Shown here: piece after piece, positions 26,612 to 35,354 of the stretch
Layout: each line of letters begins with the position of its first letter
Numbering within the stretch: position 1 is the first letter of the stretch
Assembly (NCBI RefSeq): GCF_039621855.1
Contig: NZ_CP155071.1
Span: 3,472,001-3,536,000 of the forward strand
Length of the DNA: 64,000 nt
Reading direction: 5' to 3'
DNA from: Erwinia sp. HDF1-3R
Lineage (GTDB): Bacteria > Pseudomonadota > Gammaproteobacteria > Enterobacterales > Enterobacteriaceae
Translations under genes and position numbers: made by a program
Notes under the pieces: generated by a model
Told to the model about the DNA's origin: nothing
What the model saw: the letters and a program-made list of their open reading frames with translations, nothing else
Database searches by the model: none

Positions 26612-26661
26612 GAACATCCGACACCGGCGTGGTCAGTCAGCTTTGTATCGATGCCCCTGGA

Positions 26662-27141
26662 TTAAAGACCCAGATCTGACAGACCGGGATGGTCATCCGG
26701 GCGGCGCCCGGCAGGCCAGTGGAATTTGCGGTCTGACGCGTTGATCGGCATATCATTAATACAGGCAAATCGCCGGGTCATCAGGCCATCTTCGTCAAAC
26801 TCCCAGTTTTCATTGCCATAGGAACGAAACCAGTTTCCTGAATCGTCATGCCACTCATAGGCATAGCGAACGGCAATGCGGTTATCGGCAAAGGCCCACA
26901 GCTCTTTTATCAGGCGGTAATCCAGCTCTTTACGCCATTTCCGTTCAAGAAAGGCTTTACACTCATCGCGGCTCTCGACGAATTCGGCGCGATTTCGCCA
27001 CCGGGTATCGACGGAGTAAGCCAGCGAGACTTTTTCTGGATCGCGGCTGTTCCAGCCATCCTCGGCCAGACGAACCTTCTCAATGGCTGATTCGCGCGTA
27101 AAAGGGGGAAGCGGTGGGCGTGGGGTCTGACGATCGGACAT
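26662..27141 (-). CDS. DUF1348 / SnoaL-like NTF2-fold protein
   Basis: A 159-residue protein of the DUF1348 family (NTF2-like fold). Motifs: [83 protein letters not shown] and [15 protein letters not shown]. Members are single-domain cytosolic proteins of unknown function, often beside a TetR-type regulator. That regulator exists here only as a remnant (27190-27480), upstream on the same strand. An AGGAGTTG site precedes the ATG. Confidence 0.88.
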   Translation of the reverse strand: MSDRQTPRPPLPPFTRESAIEKVRLAEDGWNSRDPEKVSLAYSVDTRWRNRAEFVESRDECKAFLERKWRKELDYRLIKELWAFADNRIAVRYAYEWHDDSGNWFRSYGNENWEFDEDGLMTRRFACINDMPINASDRKFHWPAGRRPDDHPGLSDLGL

Positions 27142-27189
27142 AGCAACTCCTCGGTATAAAATACAATCAGATCAGTTGATCAAGCGGCA

Positions 27190-27480
27190 TCAGGCTGGCG
27201 CAGAACAGGCCCTCTCCAGCAACGTTATGGCAATCGTTTTGGCACTCGCAGCGGCTTCGGGATCGCCCATCACTTTTGCCACGGTAATGGCCCCATCTAT
27301 CAGGATTAGCAGCTGTCTGGCCAGGGCTTCCGGCTGTGCGCACTCTGCCCGTTCACACAGTAAAAGCGCATAATTGAGTAATTTCTTCTTGTGTGACTGA
27401 CTTATCAAACGCACCGGATCGGCGGGGTTACCCACCTCGCCTGCCGTGTTAATAAACGCACAGCCGTGAAAATCGGACAA
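27190..27480 (-). pseudogene. remnant of a TetR/AcrR regulator (C-terminal part)
   Basis: The 96-codon frame reads like the ligand-binding C-terminal half of a TetR family regulator: HGCAFINTAGEVGNPADPVR, LLCERAECAQPEALARQLLILIDGAITVAKVMGDPEAA and AKTIAITLLE. There is no ATG (the apparent start is TTG), no ribosome binding site and a stop codon just upstream in frame. The DNA-binding helix-turn-helix, about 60 residues, and the first ligand-binding helices are missing. I infer a deletion that removed the 5' half. It sits between the DUF1348 gene and the tRNA-Ala genes, at the edge of the accessory block. Confidence 0.75.
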
Positions 27481-27746
27481 AGTTTAGAGGAATACCGACA
27501 AAGACAGGATAAGGAGGGGCTGCCAGAAAAATCGGTCAGGGAAAGTACAATGAGAAACAACGCCATTTTATCAGACACAACAACGTGAGCGGTATGACCC
27601 GGCGTGATTTCGCGGACTTAATGTTGAATTACGATTGATTTGAGCGTTGAAAATCTGGCGAACCCACACGACAGAGCTGGTGGCCATCATAGCTGGAGCA
27701 GAAATGTGCTTTTTTGGAACGGAGAAATTCGATATCAAGAGATGAT
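27481..27746. other. gene-free boundary between accessory block and tRNAs
   Basis: About 265 bp with no gene I can support. It begins where the TetR remnant breaks off and ends at the tRNA-Ala. I looked for a second copy of a tRNA 3' end, as left by integrases, and saw none in this segment. Confidence 0.45.
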
Positions 27747-27822
<76 letters not shown>

Positions 27823-27867
27823 ACAACAAAGAAACTGCTTTTCAGTCCAAATCTGCTGGTGAAGATT

Positions 27868-27943
<76 letters not shown>

Positions 27944-27976
27944 GTACCGAAAAACCTTGTCGTCTTGACGGCGGGG

Positions 27977-28005
27977 ATAATATGAAACAGCGTCTGCGGT
28001 GTCAA
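27977..28005 (-). promoter_or_regulatory. sigma-70 promoter of the tRNA-Ala operon
   Basis: Minus strand: TTGACA (28000-28005), 17-bp spacer, TATTAT (27977-27982), then a GC-rich CCCCGCCG discriminator typical of stringently controlled stable RNA promoters. Confidence 0.88.
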
Positions 28006-28359
28006 CGGCAAATTACCGATCTGCGGTCAATCGCTGAAAAAGCCGCCACAATGCGTTTTTTTTGGCAGCCTGGCCCTCAGACCCGACAGCATAAACGCGC
28101 TCAGGCCTGCATGCCGGGATGCATAATATGCCGCGTCGAAGCAAATTAAGCCGCAATATGACTACACCCCTCTTTTGTCCGCCGCAATCATGTAAACAAG
28201 GCGTTAAAAACAGCTCTAATCGGCCTTGTTTTTGTTAAGACCGCGTGTAAAACTGCGACGTTTTTGACGGCCAGCCCGCACACAGCAAGGTTCAGGCGCA
28301 TTTTCCTGACGCGATGCCTTTGGCCATTTTCATTATCACACCAGAAACTTAGAGCTACT
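28006..28359. other. intergenic region before the FNT channel gene
   Basis: About 350 bp. The only element I can point to is AACAAGGC (28195-28202) pairing with GCCTTGTT (28223-28230), followed by T's on the plus strand, a possible terminator with a 20-nt loop. It could end a small plus-strand RNA or attenuate transcription into the channel gene. No protein gene is visible. Confidence 0.4.
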
Positions 28360-29145
28360 ATGTCCTCCTATTCACCTAAAGAAATTGCGGCGTTCGCCAT
28401 TCAGTCAGGCGTTGCCAAAAGCCAGTATTCCGTCGCCACGCTGATTATCCTCGGTTTTATGGCCGGTGCATTTATTGCCGTTGGATTTCTGCTGGATATT
28501 CACGTTATCAACTCCCTTCCTGCTGACTGGGGTTCGTTCAGCGGGCTGTTAGGGGCCGCCGTGTTCCCGGTCGGCATCATTCTGACTATTCTGGCGGGAG
28601 GGGAGCTTCTGACCGGTAATATGATGACCCTGCCCATCGCCTGGTTTGCCCGCCAGATAAGTGGCTTAAGCCTGCTGCGTAACTGGTTCTGGGTCACCCT
28701 GGCGAACTTTGTCGGCAGCCTGGCCGTCGCCTGGTTCTTTGGCCATATCCTGGGCATGACCGAAGGTGACTACCTGAAAAAGACCGTTGCCATCGCCACG
28801 GCCAAAGTAAATGCCGATTTCACCCACGCTTTTATCTCAGGTATTGGCTGTAACTGGCTGGTGTGCCTGGCGACGTGGCTGGCCTTTGCCAGTAAAGACG
28901 TGGTGGGTAAAATTTTTGGTATGTGGTTCCCGGTCATGGCCTTCGTTGCCATCGGCTTCCAGCACGTCGTCGCCAATATGTTTATCGTCCCCGCCGCTAT
29001 TTTCGCCGGTCAATTAAGCTGGGCTGCCTACCTGCCTAATTTTACAGCTGTTTTTCTGGGTAACACCGTCGGCGGTGCCGTCTTTGTTGGCCTGGCCTAT
29101 TTTATGGCTTACCGCTCACAGCTGAATGCCGTAGTCCCCCGCTAA
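28360..29145 (+). CDS. formate/nitrite transporter (FNT) family channel
   Basis: About 261 residues, six predicted transmembrane helices, matching the FocA/NirC/YrhG family of pentameric anion channels. Typical segments: FMAGAFIAVGFLLDI, FPVGIILTILAGGELLTGNMMTLP, NFVGSLAVAWFFGHI, AFISGIGCNWLVCLATWLAFASKDVVGKI (the conserved Lys and second hemi-helix), GFQHVVANMFIVPA (pore His) and FLGNTVGGAVFVG. Formate or nitrite is the likely substrate; hydrosulfide is carried by related members, so sulfide is an alternative. The ATG at 28360 begins the homology; the upstream frame does not belong. It stands alone. Confidence 0.92.
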   Translation: MSSYSPKEIAAFAIQSGVAKSQYSVATLIILGFMAGAFIAVGFLLDIHVINSLPADWGSFSGLLGAAVFPVGIILTILAGGELLTGNMMTLPIAWFARQISGLSLLRNWFWVTLANFVGSLAVAWFFGHILGMTEGDYLKKTVAIATAKVNADFTHAFISGIGCNWLVCLATWLAFASKDVVGKIFGMWFPVMAFVAIGFQHVVANMFIVPAAIFAGQLSWAAYLPNFTAVFLGNTVGGAVFVGLAYFMAYRSQLNAVVPR

Positions 29146-29149
29146 TACC

Positions 29150-29184
29150 AATGCCCCCCTGTCTTCAGGACCGGGGGGTATTGT
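29150..29184 (+). terminator. probable terminator of the FNT gene
   Basis: AATGCCCCCC (29150-29159) pairs with GGGGGGTATT (29173-29182), one wobble, around a 13-nt loop, then a weak T-rich tail (GTTCTC). Confidence 0.55.
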
Positions 29185-29298
29185 TCTCCCGATCTGCCTG
29201 CCAAATTTTCTGCCCCTTTTAAGGCTTCCTGTTAGTTGTTCTGGGAACATTTTGCTGTAATATGATCGTGTTACATAACTCGCAAAAGGGATTGCACA

Positions 29299-29658
29299 AT
29301 GAAAAAGGAATGGTTAACGCCAGAAGAACTGGCGCAGGAAACGGGTTTCAGTCGTCAGACCATCAACAAATGGGTTAAGAAAGAGCAATGGACAACCGCG
29401 CCTAAACCCGGCGTTCAGGGCGGTAAAGCACGGATGATATTTATTGATGAGCGGGTTAAAAACTTCCTCAAATCTACACGTCACGCCGCAGAGCCCACCG
29501 CTACCTATCGCGTAACCCATAACTCCCTTCCTGCCCTGCTAATGACGTCACTCCAGCAGATGAATGCCGAAGAACAGGATCAGCTTTACTCACTGTTATT
29601 ACGCGAAGGCATACAGGGATTATTGAATCGACTGAGTATTCGCGGTAACGATCAGTAA
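29299..29658 (+). CDS. yfeC: YfeC-like DNA-binding protein
   Basis: A 119-residue putative regulator of the YfeC/YfeD family (DUF1323). The N-terminus EWLTPEELAQETGFSRQTINKWVKKEQW is a helix-turn-helix, followed by TTAPKPGVQGGKARMIFIDERVK, which is characteristic of this family, and a C-terminal helical part (LLLREGIQGLLNRLSIR). E. coli has yfeC and yfeD side by side next to gltX; here only one copy is present. The target is unknown. Start ATG at 29299, with AAAGGGAT upstream. Confidence 0.9.
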   Translation: MKKEWLTPEELAQETGFSRQTINKWVKKEQWTTAPKPGVQGGKARMIFIDERVKNFLKSTRHAAEPTATYRVTHNSLPALLMTSLQQMNAEEQDQLYSLLLREGIQGLLNRLSIRGNDQ

Positions 29659-29867
29659 TAGCGGTTCGCCGGGCGGGAGATGACCTTTCGTCCGGTTGTT
29701 CCGGGAGCTAACATGGGTTAATACGATTGTGGCCCCTGGAATCGGCAGCGCCTGCTTTCATCACAAATCATTCAGTTACCTCACTGCCAGATGAAAAGCT
29801 GCCTGCCGGGCTGCATTACCCTGACGTGTCTCAGCGCTAAGGATGACGGGTCCATTCGGCGCTGGCT

Positions 29868-29907
29868 AAAAAAAAGCCGTTCACCCGATCTCGGGTGAAC
29901 GGCTTTT
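29868..29907 (-). terminator. gltX terminator (bidirectional)
   Basis: AAAAGCCGTTCACCCGA (29872-29888) is perfectly inverted at 29891-29907. A-run before and T-run after make it work on both strands; it ends gltX on the minus strand. Confidence 0.92.
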
Positions 29908-29922
29908 CGCTGCACGATTTTA

Positions 29923-31344
29923 TCAGACTGACTGCTGAGCTTCCCGCGCCTCAATCCAGCTGAGGGCCTGATTAATGCGGGTGACGCAGCGCGCCTTGCC
30001 GATAGCATGGACCGTAACATCAAGCGCCGGAGACTGGCCCGCGCCGGTTACCGCGACGCGTAAAGGCATGCCCACTTTGCCCATGCCCACGGCAAGGTCG
30101 TCAGCGGTAGCCTGAATAGCCTGATGTACGCTTTCAGCCGTCCAGTCGGTGAGTTCGCTAAGCTTGTCACGCACGACCTCAAGCGGCTGACGTGCCACTG
30201 GTCGCAGATGTTTCTTCGCAGCGTCAGGATCAAAGGCGTCAAAGTCCTCATAGAAGTAGCGGCAGGATGCAGCCATCTCTTTCAGCGTCTTACAGCGCTC
30301 ACCCAGCAGCTTCACCAACTGGGCCAGTTCAGGACCGGTGCGCGTATCAATCTTCTCCTGCTCGATATGCCATTGCAGGTGCGTCGCCACGTATTCCGGT
30401 GCCAGCGAATTGATGTAGTGATGATTCAGCCACTGTAACTTTTCAGTGTTAAACGCGCTGGCTGATTTGCTGACCGCGTCCAGACCAAACAGCTGCTTCA
30501 TCTCGTCGATGCTGAAAATTTCCTGATCGCCATGCGACCAGCCCAGACGGACAAGATAGTTCAGCAACGCTTCCGGCAGATAACCGTCGTCGCGATACTG
30601 CATCACCCCAACCGCACCGTGGCGCTTGGAGAGCTTTTTACCGTCGTCGCCGAGGATCATGGATACGTGTGCGTAGACCGGTACCTGAGCACCGATTGCC
30701 TTCAGGATATTAATCTGACGGGGCGTATTATTGATGTGATCCTCACCGCGGATAACGTGGGTAATTTCCATATCCCAGTCGTCGATCACCACGCAGAAGT
30801 TGTAGGTCGGCGCACCATCGGTACGACGAATGATCAGGTCGTCCAGCTCCTGGTTACTGAATTCAATCGGCCCACGGATCTGATCGTCGAAAATAACCGA
30901 ACCTTCCTGCGGGTTACGGAAACGCACCACGCAGGGTTCATCAGCAGCATGATGCTCATGGCTGTCACGACAGCGACCGTCATAGCGCGGCTTCTCATTA
31001 TTAGCCATCTGCGTTTCACGCAGCGTCTCAAGGCGCTCTTTGGAGCAGTAGCACTTATAGGCCGTGCCTGCTTCCAGCATCTGGTCAATGACCGTGTTGT
31101 AGCGATCAAAACGTTTGGTCTGATAGTACGGGCCTTCATCCCAGTCCAGACCCAGCCAGTTCATTCCGTCCATAATGGCATCAATGGCCTGTTGGGTAGA
31201 ACGTTCCAGATCGGTATCTTCAATACGCAGCACGAACTCACCGCCCTGATTACGGGCAAACAGCCACGAGTATAGCGCGGTGCGCGCGCCGCCAACGTGC
31301 AGGTAGCCCGTGGGGCTGGGAGCGAAGCGGGTTTTGATTTTCAT
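29923..31344 (-). CDS. gltX: glutamyl-tRNA synthetase
   Basis: About 473 residues (E. coli: 471), class I aminoacyl-tRNA synthetase charging tRNA-Glu in the cytosol. Signature sequences: [12 protein letters not shown] (HIGH equivalent, residues 8-19), KKLSKRHG (KMSKS equivalent, near 237-244), the zinc site CYCSKERL...[10 protein letters not shown], and the discriminating [20 protein letters not shown]. The ATG at 31344 gives the E. coli N-terminus [10 protein letters not shown]; the frame to 31407 is leader. The leader carries an unusual run of ten C (31486-31495). Confidence 0.98.
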   Translation of the reverse strand: MKIKTRFAPSPTGYLHVGGARTALYSWLFARNQGGEFVLRIEDTDLERSTQQAIDAIMDGMNWLGLDWDEGPYYQTKRFDRYNTVIDQMLEAGTAYKCYCSKERLETLRETQMANNEKPRYDGRCRDSHEHHAADEPCVVRFRNPQEGSVIFDDQIRGPIEFSNQELDDLIIRRTDGAPTYNFCVVIDDWDMEITHVIRGEDHINNTPRQINILKAIGAQVPVYAHVSMILGDDGKKLSKRHGAVGVMQYRDDGYLPEALLNYLVRLGWSHGDQEIFSIDEMKQLFGLDAVSKSASAFNTEKLQWLNHHYINSLAPEYVATHLQWHIEQEKIDTRTGPELAQLVKLLGERCKTLKEMAASCRYFYEDFDAFDPDAAKKHLRPVARQPLEVVRDKLSELTDWTAESVHQAIQATADDLAVGMGKVGMPLRVAVTGAGQSPALDVTVHAIGKARCVTRINQALSWIEAREAQQSV

Positions 31345-31574
31345 TAACAGCTGCCTTATTACGCTATCAGATTCGGCCATTGCCGGAGGAGGTCTGATAA
31401 AGACCAAAAGAGAGTGGGCAACATTCTACCATCTGCAAGCGAATCCTCAACGCCATTCCCCCGCTTACTGCCAGGGTTAGCGGTACCCCCCCCCCGGCAG
31501 ACGGCCGTTTTTGCATAAAAGCCCAACATCTTGTTTAAATTTAAGACGAACAGTGATTTTCGTTTCAAAAACCG

Positions 31575-31602
31575 TTGACTCATTTCCCGCGATCCCTATA
31601 AT
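31575..31602 (+). promoter_or_regulatory. sigma-70 promoter of the tRNA-Val/Lys operon
   Basis: TTGACT (31575-31580), 16-bp spacer, TATAAT (31597-31602), followed by a GC-containing discriminator, 17 bp before the first tRNA. Confidence 0.9.
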
Positions 31603-31619
31603 GCGACTCCACACAGCGG

Positions 31620-31695
31620 GGGTGATTAGCTCAGTTGGTAGAGCATCTCCTTTACACGGAGGGGGTCGGCGGTTCGAGCCCGTCATCACCCACCA
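31620..31695 (+). tRNA. valU: tRNA-Val(TAC)
   Basis: 76 nt with CCA. GGGTGAT pairs with ATCACCC and the anticodon is TAC in the arm CTCCTTTACACGGAG. First of three identical copies, as in the E. coli valU-valX-valY-lysV array. Confidence 0.97.
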
Positions 31696-31746
31696 CTCTA
31701 AACCGGTGGCTCCGCAGTGTAGGCAGTACCAGACGTGTACAGAAAT

Positions 31747-31822
31747 GGGTGATTAGCTCAGTTGGTAGAGCATCTCCTTTACACGGAGGGGGTCGGCGGT
31801 TCGAGCCCGTCATCACCCACCA
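31747..31822 (+). tRNA. valX: tRNA-Val(TAC)
   Basis: Second identical 76-nt tRNA-Val copy, 51 bp after the first. Anticodon TAC; CCA encoded. Confidence 0.97.
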
Positions 31823-31854
31823 TTTCTGAACAGGTTGTTATGAAGTACCGAAGT

Positions 31855-31930
31855 GGGTGATTAGCTCAGTTGGTAGAGCATCTCCTTTACACGGAGGGGG
31901 TCGGCGGTTCGAGCCCGTCATCACCCACCA
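31855..31930 (+). tRNA. valY: tRNA-Val(TAC)
   Basis: Third identical 76-nt tRNA-Val copy, 32 bp after the second. Anticodon TAC; CCA encoded. Confidence 0.97.
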
Positions 31931-31934
31931 CTTC

Positions 31935-32010
31935 GGGTCGTTAGCTCAGTTGGTAGAGCAGTTGACTTTTAATCAATTGGTCGCAGGTTCGAATCCTGCA
32001 CGACCCACCA
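31935..32010 (+). tRNA. lysV: tRNA-Lys(TTT)
   Basis: 76 nt with CCA, 4 bp after the last tRNA-Val. The anticodon loop ACTTTTAAT holds TTT; GGGTCGT pairs with ACGACCC. Last gene of the array. Confidence 0.97.
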
Positions 32011-32015
32011 ATGTC

Positions 32016-32041
32016 AAAAGGTGCCCTAAAGGCGCCTTTTT
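32016..32041 (+). terminator. tRNA operon terminator
   Basis: AAAAGGTGCC (32016-32025) pairs with GGCGCCTTTT (32031-32040), one wobble, loop CTAAA; T-run follows. Confidence 0.88.
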
Positions 32042-32095
32042 GCTTTTCTGCATTTGCTCATTTGCTCAGCATTTGACCCTGCGGCACCATTACTT

Positions 32096-33631
32096 TCACT
32101 GACAGTCAGAGAGATAAACCCATGGCTTGCCGTACGGCGCAGAGTTAATATCGGGCGGCATATCCACCGAGTAGAAGTTCTGCCTGTAAATCTTCTCTTT
32201 ATATGAAACCTTTTCGCCATAAACACTATAGGGTTTTTTACTCTCCCACTCTGTATAGCCCGGACAGTTACCTGAAGGATTGGGGACGGGATCTGGAGAT
32301 GTGGTATAAAAGTTGGCAACTGCTTCGCGGCGTTCATTTAGCCGACGGGCATTATCCTCGTATTTGGCACTCCCCATGGGAACACCATTGTAGGTGATGC
32401 GCGGATTAGAGAAATAATTCAGGCGCGGACAGCTCCCGGTCTGACAATTATAGGACATAATAGTACGCCACTTAGGCTGACTCGCTGCCACTTCATATTT
32501 GAATCCATGCCGGTAACAGGGCTCACGCGTTGGCGCTCCCCCGAACTGATACAGATCGTGGCTGGCTCCTATGTTGTGCCCCATTTCATGAGCAAAAGTA
32601 TAGGTGCCCGTCAGAGACGAATATCGGATGACCGACGCAGCATTTGCCTTAGTTGCATCTACCGTTCCATTCCCCGTACCCGAGGTATCTTTCACCAGCA
32701 TCACTACCAGATCTGCACCGGTTTTATCCCTGAAGGCATTAATCTCTTTGCTCAGCGCGGAACCCGAACTGACCAGCATTTGCTTGCGCATACTGGAATA
32801 ATCGCCCAGTTCATTATATGTCGCATCCAATATGCCCGCATTTTCAAAGGTTATTTTAACATCACTGTTTTTCGCGCCCTGATTCGCTTCGGCAAAGGCA
32901 ACCGATGCCAGCGCATTGATGTTCAGTGAAGCCATTACCGCTCGGGACTGGTTGGTCGTCACTAATGCCACTCTGATCGTACTTTGCTCTTTAACCGGAT
33001 CAACGAATTGTCCTGGATTATCCGGGCAGACGATAGCGGCTTTGCTGCCAGAGAAAACAGGCAAGGATTCGTCGTTGTTATCTTCCGAAACTTTAGCTTC
33101 ATCTACCCTGACGATAGCAACCTGCCCAGTGCCACCGCTGAGTGGAAAGATCTGATAAAGCTGACCGCGGGTTCTGAACGTTCCAGCCAGCGTATGATGA
33201 TTAAATACCAGGGTAGCCACATTTTCAGGATCGCTAATGGCCCCTTTTCCCATTTCACCTCTTACTAACATCGGATCTGTTGAGGCATGCTTTGTTGCTG
33301 TCCCCGTCCAGGTATAACTCCCATCGTTATTGAGGATCGAGGACCACCGCTTATATTCAACGGTATTACCTGCCGTAGTCAGCAACGTCAGTTTAGCACT
33401 GTCGGGATTTAATATAGAATAGTCAATGCTTGCTAAACGTATTTCACGGGTGGAACGAGAAACAGTAATATCTGAAAGAAATGTGTTGTTTGATTTATTA
33501 ACGCCATCCTGCATGCCTGGGTTTTTTAGATGCGAGATAAGTGGAGGCGCAGCATGTGCCAGCGTAACCAGACATATTGCGATATAAATAACATTAAAAA
33601 GAAACGCTCCGACCGCCCATTTTTTTTGCAT
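32096..33631 (-). CDS. secreted metzincin zinc protease with chitin-binding-like tail
   Basis: A 511-residue exported protein: signal peptide (about 1-28, ending in LAHA), an N-terminal pro- or beta-rich region (about 30-200), a reprolysin-like catalytic domain and a C-terminal module. The zinc site is HEMGHNIGASHD (HExxHxxGxxH), and the Met-turn TIMSYNCQ follows, with several Cys pairs. The last 55 residues (CPGYTEWESKKPYSVYGEKVSY...WVYLSDCQ) resemble a type 3 chitin-binding (CBM5/12) fold. It would be exported by Sec and could degrade host or fungal proteins while attached to chitin or another polysaccharide. Beside the tRNA-Lys gene and absent from this place in E. coli, so probably acquired. 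Confidence 0.88.
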   Translation of the reverse strand: MQKKWAVGAFLFNVIYIAICLVTLAHAAPPLISHLKNPGMQDGVNKSNNTFLSDITVSRSTREIRLASIDYSILNPDSAKLTLLTTAGNTVEYKRWSSILNNDGSYTWTGTATKHASTDPMLVRGEMGKGAISDPENVATLVFNHHTLAGTFRTRGQLYQIFPLSGGTGQVAIVRVDEAKVSEDNNDESLPVFSGSKAAIVCPDNPGQFVDPVKEQSTIRVALVTTNQSRAVMASLNINALASVAFAEANQGAKNSDVKITFENAGILDATYNELGDYSSMRKQMLVSSGSALSKEINAFRDKTGADLVVMLVKDTSGTGNGTVDATKANAASVIRYSSLTGTYTFAHEMGHNIGASHDLYQFGGAPTREPCYRHGFKYEVAASQPKWRTIMSYNCQTGSCPRLNYFSNPRITYNGVPMGSAKYEDNARRLNERREAVANFYTTSPDPVPNPSGNCPGYTEWESKKPYSVYGEKVSYKEKIYRQNFYSVDMPPDINSAPYGKPWVYLSDCQ

Positions 33632-33940
33632 TATAGTTTACCTGATTGAAATGAAAAACAGTCAGCCACCTGACAGGCCCCTGTTTCCTATTCTGGCAAA
33701 GCACAGAGGGATAGCAAATTCACTCAGTGACATTCTCAATTATTTTTTATTGATAAATTTATTATTATTATTCTCTGAATAACAGGAAATATATTAATCA
33801 CGCCTGACCGCTAACCACATCTTTTCTTATACTGCTCGGGAGAGGCGTTCATCGTCTCCGCCGCCCTGCACGCCACCGGGCCTCAGGTCCTGCCTGCGCA
33901 CCTTTTCGAATTCTTAGCGATTTTTTTACGAATTCTCATA
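33632..33940. other. protease-flxA intergenic region
   Basis: About 310 bp upstream of both divergent genes. It is AT-rich around 33730-33800. GAATTC occurs twice near 33908-33936. No full gene is visible; a short minus-strand stretch (33811-33875) faintly recalls the end of an AraC-type regulator but is too short to call. Confidence 0.4.
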
Positions 33941-33968
33941 TCAAGTATCTCCTGTAACCCTCCGATAA
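33941..33968 (+). promoter_or_regulatory. sigma-28 (FliA)-like promoter
   Basis: TCAAGTAT (33941-33948), a 12-bp spacer and TCCGATAA (33961-33968) approximate the FliA consensus TAAAGTTT-N11-GCCGATAA. It lies 30 bp before the flxA-like start. FlxA is a known FliA-dependent gene in E. coli, which supports the call; the spacer is one base long. Confidence 0.7.
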
Positions 33969-33998
33969 CCGTACTGGTCTATTACAAAGGAGAATACG

Positions 33999-34343
33999 AT
34001 GACGACTATCAGTGGTAGCAGCACAAGTTCAATTGGATCGGCAAGCTCGGGCGGCGGTTCAACCTCCCAGATTGCCACGCTGACCAAGCAGATTACGCAG
34101 CTGGAAAATCAGCTTAAGAGTCTGGGCACTGACGATTCACTCACTACCGAGCAAAAGTCAGAGCAGGAACAGCTTATCCAGAGCCAGATTCAGATGATCG
34201 AATCTCAAATCGCCCAGATTGAGCAGCAGCAGGCGCAGAAGGCTCAGGAAAAGCAGGAAGCGAAAAAAGAGACGGCCAGCACCAACGTAGCCGATGGCAT
34301 CAACCGTCCAACCGCGACCAACTCAATTAACGTTTACGTCTAA
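33999..34343 (+). CDS. FlxA-like protein
   Basis: A 114-residue protein with a Ser/Gly-rich start (about 1-24), a Gln/Glu-rich coiled coil (about 25-90, with [22 protein letters not shown]) and a short tail. This is the FlxA family layout. In E. coli flxA is transcribed by the flagellar sigma factor FliA, and its protein function is unknown. AAAGGAG stands 8 nt before the ATG. Its stop codon overlaps the convergent yfeR stop by 3 bp. No flagellar genes are in the window. Confidence 0.85.
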   Translation: MTTISGSSTSSIGSASSGGGSTSQIATLTKQITQLENQLKSLGTDDSLTTEQKSEQEQLIQSQIQMIESQIAQIEQQQAQKAQEKQEAKKETASTNVADGINRPTATNSINVYV

Positions 34344-35260
34344 AACGCTGGCATGACGCGGCGTTGCTGCGTCAGCAGGGTTGCCTGCTGACGCACTTCC
34401 TGCCAGATAGCCTCTGCTGCCGGCGTGAGCGAGCGGTTTTTACGTCGTACCAGCATAATCGTCCTGTTGATTTCCGGTACCATTCGCCTGACAAGCAGCG
34501 GCCTGCCCTGCGGCAACGGTAGCGCCAGCGCGGGCAAAATGCTGATACCTATCCCCGCCTCCACCATCGGATAGAGCGTGGCCGGATGGCCGATTTCCTG
34601 CACAATCTCCGCCCTCACCTGCTGCGCGCGCAGCGCTTCATCGATCAGCACCCGACTGCCAGAGGTATAATCCTGAAGCACCAGCGGCCGGTCGTTCAGC
34701 ATTTCCCAGCTGATGGTTTGCTCTGCGGCCAGCGGATCGTCCTGACGGCAAAGCAGGAGAAAAGGTTCATCGAGGATCGGTTCACAGGTGAAATCCTCAA
34801 CCGTTAAAGGGCCAATGACGATGCCGAAATCCACTTCCGCGTTACGCACGCTTTGCAGTACCCACTGCTGTGGCCGGTCGCGCAGCATTATCCTGATGTC
34901 AGGGTAGTTTTGCTGGCTGGCCGCCAGGCACTGGGGCATCAGATGAGCTGATATCGTCTGGCTGGCTGCAACTCTTACCGTGCCGCTGCGCTGCTGCCCA
35001 TAGCTGCGAACATCCAGCAGCGTGGTATTCAGCTCCTCCAGCAAACGCTCAAGCCGACTGGCAAGCTGTTCGCCCGCCTCGGTCAGCATCACCTCCCGGG
35101 TGGTGCGGTCCAGCAGGCGAATCCCCATTTCCCCCTCCAGCTCCTTGATGCTGTGACTGACCGCAGACTGGCTCAGGCCAATCTGTTGACCCGCCTGGCT
35201 AAAACTACCCTGCTGTGCCACGGCAACAAATACCCGCAGCTGGCGAAGCGTATAATTCAT
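34340..35260 (-). CDS. yfeR: LysR family regulator YfeR
   Basis: A 306-residue LysR-type regulator, similar throughout to E. coli Yfe[51 protein letters not shown] (helix-turn-helix and linker), [47 protein letters not shown]. YfeR controls the divergent yfeH and, in Salmonella, answers osmolarity. The intergenic gap to yfeH is 94 bp and AT-rich, suitable for a shared operator. Confidence 0.94.
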   Translation of the reverse strand: MNYTLRQLRVFVAVAQQGSFSQAGQQIGLSQSAVSHSIKELEGEMGIRLLDRTTREVMLTEAGEQLASRLERLLEELNTTLLDVRSYGQQRSGTVRVAASQTISAHLMPQCLAASQQNYPDIRIMLRDRPQQWVLQSVRNAEVDFGIVIGPLTVEDFTCEPILDEPFLLLCRQDDPLAAEQTISWEMLNDRPLVLQDYTSGSRVLIDEALRAQQVRAEIVQEIGHPATLYPMVEAGIGISILPALALPLPQGRPLLVRRMVPEINRTIMLVRRKNRSLTPAAEAIWQEVRQQATLLTQQRRVMPAF

Positions 35261-35354
35261 CTATTTTATTCATATATGGATTCAATAAATCAATTTTATT
35301 TCTAAACACGTCCGGCGCACAATAGCCACATTGTTTTTTAACCAGGCATTAACA

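Noticed and set aside
27481-27746. tRNA-anchored genomic island with attachment sites
   Set aside because: I looked for a duplicated tRNA 3' end and an integrase near the tRNA-Ala genes and saw neither, so integration at this tRNA cannot be claimed.
29659-29867. yfeD next to yfeC
   Set aside because: E. coli has yfeD here, but this stretch has no frame with that homology, so only one copy of the family is present.
31511-32102. Protein frames across the tRNA-Val/Lys array
   Set aside because: They translate the tRNA genes themselves and repeat with them.
33811-33875. End of an AraC-type regulator on the minus strand
   Set aside because: About twenty codons before a stop (...ASPEQYKKRCG) recall the AraC C-terminus, but no further homology extends upstream; too short to claim.
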